DNA of 64,000 bases from Marthasterias glacialis. Lineage: Eukaryota; Echinodermata; Asteroidea; Forcipulatida; Asteriidae. Under the pieces are notes generated by a model. It was not told the DNA's origin and did no database searches. It saw nothing but the letters and a program-made list of their open reading frames with translations. This document shows, one piece after another, positions 56,923 to 64,000 of the stretch; within the stretch, counting starts at the first letter, position 1, and every line of letters starts with the position of its first letter. The position numbers and the translations under genes are program-made. Location of the stretch: positions 23,718,495 to 23,782,494 of the forward strand of contig OU452225.1 of assembly GCA_911728455.2 (NCBI GenBank), written 5' to 3'.

Positions 56923-58984
56923 TGTTTCAAGATATTCCTGATTAGGATGTCAGTGAAGATTACAACGAGTTGAACTCCAAAGACGCGGTAAAATAAAGGC
57001 ACCTTTCGCAGCGAAACCTCGCACAGTTCTTACACAGCGTGAGGAATTTAAAACATAATGATTAAACACCACAAGCATTGCCTCAGTTCGATGTAAACTA
57101 GTAATTGTGTTTGCTAAATCTGTATGCTGCCAGCAATACTAGCGCCTCATTTACCTCATTAATCTTGGGTAATAATCCGGTATACGAAACGAAGGACGTG
57201 CAGGATTATCTTGGCAATCATAATAAATCATTAATTTTTCTACACTGCCTCGACTTAATTAACGTATGAGACAATAATTATTGTATAAACAATAAGGTTG
57301 TTGAGTTTGTTGACGATTTCAGTTGTAAAGTTAAAACCAGTAGTCCTACAAATTCCCGGAGGATCGTATTCCTTCTAGAATACTTCGTTTATATACCACG
57401 CACACAGATCCTGGCCATTTGATTGGTAGAACGCGGGTCACTTGTCGTCTTTTGTTTGGCCATTAAAATTGTATTATAATACATGATGTACTGCCGCGAG
57501 GTTTGCGCTTCACTACTGGACGGTGTGCATTGATTTTTGCTAGTTAGCCTGTTTTGTGTGTGGGCGTGTGTTTTCGTGGGTGTATGTTTGTTTAAGTTTT
57601 TTGTTTGTCTGGTTTGTTTGTCTGTTTATTTGTCGGGTTGTTTGGTTGTTTTTGTTTGTTTGTTTTTAACATAAGTCATTTAAAACAAATGGCAACGTTT
57701 ACAAAAACGAACATAAATTTAGCTGTTAAGGAATGTTTGAACAGTAAATCTCAAAACAAATACACTTTTTTACTTAGTAATGTGCAATTACAAGAAAATA
57801 AATCAAAATTAGTTGATTAATACTTTGGTCTAATAAAAGAGTAGGCCTAACCTTTTTTGAATGAGGCAAGTTTTGAGCAAACTGACATAAATACCTGACA
57901 GTGATGTGTGAGTTAGACTTGCTGAACCAACAATAAACAACTCGTAACGTAGTTTTTGGAATCTGGGAAATTTTAAATGAGGCAGGTCTTGAATCCAAAG
58001 TTCATTCTGTGGTTCTTGAAACGAGGTCTGTTTAGGTAGAGAGCAAACTGATGTCAAGAACTGGCTTCGATGCATCAGTCAAATTCACTCAAGCAGAAAT
58101 GCACAGGGTTTCCAAATATTGATCAAAGCAGTAGCAATTCAAAATAAAATAAAATAAAGATTAACCATGCGAGAAGTGCGTGCAGCGAAGTGAAAACCAC
58201 AACTAGAATTCTATAGAGCAACTCGTAGAAATATTGATCTACTTGGTGAACACGTATCTTGTATCAAAAATACATTACCACTTCAAGTTATGATGACGAT
58301 GGCAGCCATTTTGTATAAGGCCAATTTCAGACTTTTTTTTACAACTCTTTTCTTGAACAAAAATACAACATAATTTTTCCCCAAGTGCTAAACGTTTTTG
58401 ATTTGTATGGAGCGAAAAAAAAGAAGAAAATATATCTTAATTGTTTTGTTAGTACTTTGTCTTGTATAATGCAGTCTGCCGGCAGTTCAAGTGATTCTAA
58501 AATTGTCTTAATGATTTGACCAGCCTGTAAAACAAACAAGGCATTGAGGATTAGGCTGTTACAGTATCCTATATTTCTACCCTGTCTTTGTATGATGCTG
58601 AAAAAGTTACCATTTTGTGTGATATTAAAAGAATTGTATTTGGTATGGAACAATGTGACTTTTATCTTGAATCTTTTGATGGCATACCCTTACAAATTAG
58701 AAAAGCAGCAAATCCCTTGTCGGTAAATTTGGTCTAACTTAAGACTAACATTGTTTTTTAATAAGGCAAATTCTGAGTTCAGTAATGAAAACAAGTACCT
58801 TGTAGGCATAGAGCAAACTGACATCAATACCTGACAGTGATGTGTGAGTTAGACTTGCTCAAGTAATCTCACAGAAAAGCAAGACGCGTGTGTACCAAAG
58901 TAAAATCAACCGCTAGAGAGAATATTCCACGGTGATCTTGATATTTAGATAGTGGTTAATGTATAAAGAAATTAGGTGAACCTT
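56923..58984. repeat. L4 5' flank and spacer module (copy 3)
   Basis: Nearly identical to 46915-48929, with small indels, for example extra T/G-rich sequence near 57610-57650 and aggccta near 57843. Non-coding. Confidence 0.75.
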
Positions 58985-59096
58985 GTAAGACTTTCTCACC
59001 ACTGCGCAATCTTGCTTTTCATGAAGTGATCCACTGAGCCAGCCAGGGCGTTATACGGCGACTCACCATCACCATCCCAAAACCTTTGCCAACGAT
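58985..59096 (-). pseudogene. C-type lectin fragment plus last bases of the RT fragment
   Basis: Paralogue of 48930-49030: the same lectin loop fragment followed by ccaaaacctttgccaacgat, the complement of the RT stretch ending IVGKGF. Homology with copy 1 ends at about 59094. Confidence 0.75.
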
Positions 59097-60074
59097 GCAC
59101 AGTGGTTTAAGACCCAGACATTTTGTCCGAAATTTTTATTTAAGATTTGTTTTTTATAAGTTCCTGCCAAGTCTAAACATCCAGTTGTTATTGAAATTAA
59201 GTTCTTAAAATGTGTATTGCATCATTGGGGCACATTTTACTAAACATGTGTAAAACGACAGAGTTGAAATATGATAAAGTCCACATTTCTTATGTTTAAA
59301 TAAAATAGTTGCCATGCAAATAAAAATAAAGCTATGAACAAAATTAACAATTAACATATAGCCCATGATGTACTCTTTCTAATGGTATAAAGTATAATAG
59401 GACAAATAATTCCTAAAGTACTGTAATAAGATATAAACTGTGTACCGAAATTTCTCCACAAACGTAATTCTGAAACTTCTATTTTGTTTTATACAGTCAC
59501 ACATTTTCATAATAAGCGACTATACGCCTGGCCCAAATGTTGTAATTTCTTCAGAAAATGGTAGCTTACATATCTGGTAACAAAAGAAATTCGGCGGAAA
59601 TTAGGCGAAGTTCCTCTTTGTTTTGGAAAAAACGAATTGTGTAAACTGTGTTTTAAGTCATTCTGTATGCTTTCGAGATTTTAAATAGCGCCCTCTGTTG
59701 GCTTGGCTAGTTCAGTCAAACGTACAGTTGTACTGCTTCACAACCAACCTCCTTACAGTTTGAGTGGTGTTTTCCGATCCCTTTGTGACCGCATAGAGTC
59801 AAAGGTTAGTATCGTGTATTTATTTCTAAAAATGTGGTATGGGTTTGGGATATTATTCTATCGAGTTATTGTAGATAATCAATCATATTTACCACTTTTG
59901 TTGCAAAAAGCTACATTTTGTTGACAATTGTTTTACATTCCCTGGCAAACCTCATAAATCTTTCTTTTTTCGATTAGTTGGGGTGGGGTTGGGCTGGGCT
60001 ACAGTGTTTATGACGATTCCGAACGCTTTATTGCAAATAATAACCAACCACATTTAAGATCCAAAAGCAAATAT
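59097..60074. other. Unrelated sequence replacing the RT part in copy 2
   Basis: About 980 AT-rich bases with no match elsewhere in the window take the place of the reverse transcriptase present at 49030-51190 in copy 1. A gcgccctctgttggcttggc motif is at about 59690. No clear terminal repeats and no coding domain. Confidence 0.5.
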
Positions 60075-62530
60075 CTGATTCTTGGCCAATATTCTCATCT
60101 GCTCTACTCACAGACTTTTTTTGGCAGATTCGTATGGAAAGCCTTTTCTTTGCCCTTAACCCATAGGTGGTATCGTGCTTTGCTACTTTCTTTACAATCT
60201 CAAATGGTCCCTTCCATTACATTTTGAGTTTATTATTGTCAGTTTGGAGCAGAATTAGTACTTTGTCTCCTACCACAAGTTTTTGGTCCTTTGTTCGAGC
60301 ATCATAATAATTCTTGTGCCTTTTGAGGCTTTTGCAAAGTTCTTGCTTAGCTAGTTTACATGAACACTCGAGACGGTCTCTTAAATCTACATATTCATAG
60401 GTTGTTTTGACTTCTTCTTCTTCAATGTCACCAGTCCATAACTCATTAGTATGGCTAATGGGCCATGAATTGCTCTTCCAAACATTACTTCGAAAGGCAA
60501 AAAGTTTAGACTTTCTTGTGGCGCTTCCCGGTATGCGAACAAAAGCGCAGGCAAGGTACGGTCCCAATCTTTAGGGCGCTTAGTGCGCTTTTTCCCGCAG
60601 CTTTTTTTTTTAAAGTGTGCCACTAAACTTCTCTACAAGCCCGTTTCACCTAGGGTGATACGGGGTCGTTGTCAATTTGTTCTAGTTACAACAGTCGCCC
60701 TACTTCTTTCATTAACTATGACGTGAACTGGCTACCCTTATCGCTCAAAATTTCTTGTGGAACACCAATGCGTGATACCAACTAACGCTTCTGCAACGCG
60801 CTCAGTCTCAATACGGGGAAGTACCAAAGCCTTGGGATATTAAAGGCATAGTCCACTGTCAGTTAGTGTCAGTTTGCCATGTTCAGTTACTGGATCCATT
60901 GGGCCCTCTAAATCTACTGCCACCCGTCTAAAGGGGGCATCAATCAATGGCATTTCACCTAATGATACACGGCTAACACTATAATTATAAGTGTTGTCTG
61001 CTGTGATGTGGTCCATGCTGGACACCATCGGGGGCAGATGGCACCCGAGGCGAAGCCGAGGGTGCCATCGACCCCCGAGGGTGTCCAAAACAGCATGGAC
61101 CACATCACAGCAGACAATTGTTTTGCTATACCTTGGTATTAGATTGCAAGATTGTTAAAAAGGCCCTTACCGACATAGTTTGCAGACGACAGTATTCAAT
61201 TCAACAAAAGTGCGTCAGTTACAAATTTTTCATCAACCAAAATGTATCAACTGGTCCCTATATTGCAAACATCATATCGAAAGTACAGTAGCGTGCATAG
61301 TACCAGTGGTTGCATAGTAACCTTTATAACACCTCTTCCTTTGATTCTATCTGTTGATTGGCCGAACGTGCGTCACGTGGTGTTGTGTATTTTTACTATC
61401 ACACTGCACACCGACCAAAAGAACTATTAAATGGTACTATCCAACGACAACCTCGAACCCGGTGAAACGATCAAATAATACATGCATTTGAAATACGATA
61501 TGAGAACGAAGGCAGTGTGGTACCGCCTCTTTCTTTTTGTCAAGATTTCCTGTCAGGTTTTATACAGTTGTTTGAAGATTGGTACGCACAGTTGTTTAAC
61601 AAATATTACCACAAAATAGATGAAATTGAGGTGTTATAAAACAAATATTGACTGCTTTATCTCGTGGCGTAGTAAAACTAGTCACTCTCGGTGATCCCCG
61701 GAGCCGCCTATCTTCCCTCGGCTCCGCCTCGGGAAGATAGGCTGCTCCTAGGTCACCTCGAGTGACTAGTTTTACTACGCCACTCGAAGCAGTCAATATT
61801 TGTATACTTTCTCAGGTAGTACCGCTAATGTGGTTGTACAGATCAATGGGGACGATGAAATAATGTTCTGAGAACGATCTAGGTAATGGACGCGGGCGTC
61901 ATGACCTACCCATTTCTCGGGTGTATTGCTAACTTCAATATACATATCAATGGGGACGATGAAATGAATTTCTTAGGACGATCTAGGTAATGGACCCCAA
62001 CAACATCACTTTTTTGAGAAGACATGAAATTTTGTATTATGTCACGTGATTGGTTCTGGACCAATAAAAATTCACAATCTAACACCATGGTATAACAACA
62101 CCCTTTGTTACTGTACGCTGACAAATATCACATGATGTATAATGTCTTTGTAGACATCACCATTTACACCTGGCTAATAGAAATGAGCTTGAACCCTATC
62201 AAGTGTTTTCTATACTCCCATATGGCCAGTCATGGCCGATTCGTGTGCTAATTCCAGAACATTAATTCTAAATGCATTAGGTACCACAAGTTGGTTGATA
62301 ACTTTATCACTTTCAATCAATCAGAACTAACTGTCCATCTTTGACAACATATCGACTCTCGTTTGACTTTCTTGTCACTTGAATTTCTCCAAGTTTGGCT
62401 AAGTCCCATAGCTTACTTAGAGTTGGATCAGTCTTTAAAGCATTTTCAATCTCGACCCTAGTTGCAGTAATTCCATTAAACTCAGGTGTTTTCCGTGGTT
62501 TAAAGGATTTTTCTCTCTTGATTTTCTGAG
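60075..62530 (-). mobile_element. Ty3/gypsy pol fragment, copy 2 (integrase part only)
   Basis: Matches 51184-53655 at an offset of about 8874 bases with few substitutions: zinc-binding N-terminus near 62290-62130, core from about 60970 (AVDLEGP), and the C-terminal stretch with WDRTLPALLFAYRE near 60530. Frame breaks are shared with copy 1. It carries the same foldback insert (about 60978-62106). Reverse transcriptase is missing except for about 20 bases near 59080. Inactive. Confidence 0.85.
61663..61797. repeat. Long hairpin 2, second copy
   Basis: Near-identical to the hairpin at 52789-52923. In this copy the right arm reads ttttactacgccactcg and so pairs perfectly with the left arm, whereas copy 1 has one mismatch (ctgcgcc). 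Confidence 0.9.
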
Positions 62531-62537
62531 CATTGTC

Positions 62538-63263
62538 TTACTTTTCGTAGTAGATACAATCTTCCCTTTCGTGGTAGTATTTCTTCCTATCCACATCGAA
62601 CCGGGTTGCGTTATTGAGTTCACATAAGCCTCCATCAGCCACGTTAAACGAGCGGCAACCTGGCGTTTCGTTACACGCCAAGCAGCACTGTAACGGACGC
62701 TGTACGATCGTGACGTCCAGGGTGTGGTTGACGAGGCAACGCCCGTGAAATACGGAGAAGCAGATAACCGAATTGGAGCAACGGGGAGGGGCTGGATGCT
62801 CACATATGACGTACTTGAGATCATTATTACAGTTCAAATCGTTAAACTTGTAGATAGTGCTCACCACTGCGCAATCTTCATTTTCATGACGTGACCCATC
62901 ATGCCAGCCAGGGCGGTACGGCGGATTACCATCCCCGATGCAAACCCACTCTCCTTCCACCGCCTTGTCGGTGCAGTCAATCCAGAATCCATGATCGGGA
63001 ATATTACCAGGAAACGAACCCCGGAACTGGTCAAAGACGAAATCATGTTCCAGTTTAGAGTTGATAGTGGGAATGTTCCCGCCATAACTCTGACATATCT
63101 CTTTGGCGTTGTCAAAATTGTATTTCGTTGCCAAACGGTTCATGTAGCACGAATTGCCCCACTCTTGCCAGCCGTCAGCACATCGTTTATACGCCGGGGC
63201 GCCGCTCTCTGCTCCCATCCAGTATGAGGCAGTCATCAGTAAGGAGATGACACAACCGAGCAT
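62538..63263 (-). CDS. Secreted C-type lectin with PAN/apple-like domain, L5
   Basis: Intronless, 241 residues, intact counterpart of L3: the two share AESGAPAY, CADGWQEWG, NSKLEHD, NIPDHGFW, GWHDGSRHENEDC, FNDLNCNNDLKY, SNSVICFS and NETPGC. It differs from L3 at codon 211 (glycine instead of stop) and at Asp51 (Lys-Tyr-Asn-Phe-Asp instead of His). Signal peptide 1-20, CTLD 28-154 and PAN-like 168-236 are complete. The stop codon is followed within about ten bases by the gypsy pol fragment, so its 3' UTR must be retroelement-derived. The promoter-like block is at about 63321. Confidence 0.92.
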   Translation of the reverse strand: MLGCVISLLMTASYWMGAESGAPAYKRCADGWQEWGNSCYMNRLATKYNFDNAKEICQSYGGNIPTINSKLEHDFVFDQFRGSFPGNIPDHGFWIDCTDKAVEGEWVCIGDGNPPYRPGWHDGSRHENEDCAVVSTIYKFNDLNCNNDLKYVICEHPAPPRCSNSVICFSVFHGRCLVNHTLDVTIVQRPLQCCLACNETPGCRSFNVADGGLCELNNATRFDVDRKKYYHEREDCIYYEK

Positions 63264-64000
63264 TTTTTAAAGATATTCTTGATTAAAATGTCAGCGAAGA
63301 TTACAACGAGTTGAACTCCAAAGACGCGGTAAAATAAAGGCACCTTTCGCAGCAAAACCTCTCACAGTTCTTTCACAGCAAGACAAATATTAATTTACAG
63401 TATAATGCCTGAACACTTCAAGTGAAAGCATTACCTCGGTTCGACGTATTCGCGCAGTCTGTACTCTGCCAGCTGCAGCATTACTAGCGCTCCCTTTTCC
63501 TCATCAATCTAGGGTAAGAATCCGGTATATGAAACGAAGGACGTGCAATATATTATCCTGTCAATCATGAAAAAAAATCATTGATTTCGTACACTGCCAC
63601 GACTAAATTAACGTATGTAGACAATTATTGTATAATGAATAATGTTTTTTACTTTGTGACGATTTCAGTCGTAAACGTAAAACCAGTTGGCCTAGCTATT
63701 GTATTATACTACATGATGAACTGCCGTGACGTTGGCGCCACACTACTGGACGATGTGCATTTATTTTCGAAGCTTAATTCGAAGTATCGTTCCCAAAGTA
63801 ATAGTTCCCTCTTGCTCGTTCAAACGGGGCGTACAAGGCTGGTAACTTACACGGAGTCATCCACGATATTAAGAAGTTTTTCTTCATAGAATTTTCAGAG
63901 TGTGGAGTGGACCAGTTTCCGTGTCTATTTTATGTTTTTTGTTAACAAAACAAAAAACGAAATGGATCTATGTTTGAGGTATTTACACCCAAAATTGAAA
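63264..64000. other. L5 5' flank, type I, to the window end
   Basis: Matches 54390-55122 at an offset of 8874 bases with a few indels. By analogy a further lectin unit is likely to the right of the window. The 102-codon plus-strand frame at 63581-63889 has no recognisable domain. Confidence 0.55.

Noticed and set aside
62901..63227. 108-codon plus-strand frame, also at 54027-54353
   Set aside because: Antisense shadow of the lectin coding sequence; its conservation follows from the lectin frame.

Overview
This is animal nuclear DNA: AT-rich, with genes broken into short exons by GT-AG introns and a heavy load of short inverted-repeat transposons, tRNA-derived SINEs, satellites and retroelement debris. 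The repeat types, a deuterostome-type Ty3/gypsy element and secreted C-type lectins suggest an invertebrate deuterostome, most likely an echinoderm such as a sea star. The species is an inference. No bacterial, plasmid or CRISPR content was seen. || Layout: (1) 977-3496, + strand: the last five coding exons of an alpha-N-acetylglucosaminidase (NAGLU-like) gene whose catalytic part lies left of the window. (2) 6820-20454, - strand: a complete eight-exon SLC1 family glutamate/aspartate transporter (excitatory amino acid transporter). Its exons join in frame to 534 codons plus stop, and its introns are packed with repeats. (3) 20.5-31.7 kb: no convincing gene; foldback elements and a 40-bp tandem repeat. 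(4) 31709-39289, + strand: the first two coding exons recognised of a PHF24-like (GINIP-like) PHD-finger gene; later exons were not found. (5) 40.8-64 kb, - strand: a young tandem array of intronless secreted lectin genes (CTLD plus PAN/apple-like domain). Four copies are intact (40854, 46189, 56197, 62538), one has a nonsense codon (53667-54389), and several truncated fragments lie between them. || In the array, two copies of a decayed Ty3/gypsy pol fragment sit between lectin sequences. They carry integrase upstream of reverse transcriptase, the order known for Gmr1-like elements. Lectin units alternate between two flank types, so the array looks like tandem dimers with later deletion, gene conversion and transposon insertions. 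|| The identified genes have no evident shared pathway: a lysosomal glycosidase, a plasma-membrane transporter, a neuronal-type signalling adaptor and secreted lectins. The lectin array is the most dynamic and the most interesting part.
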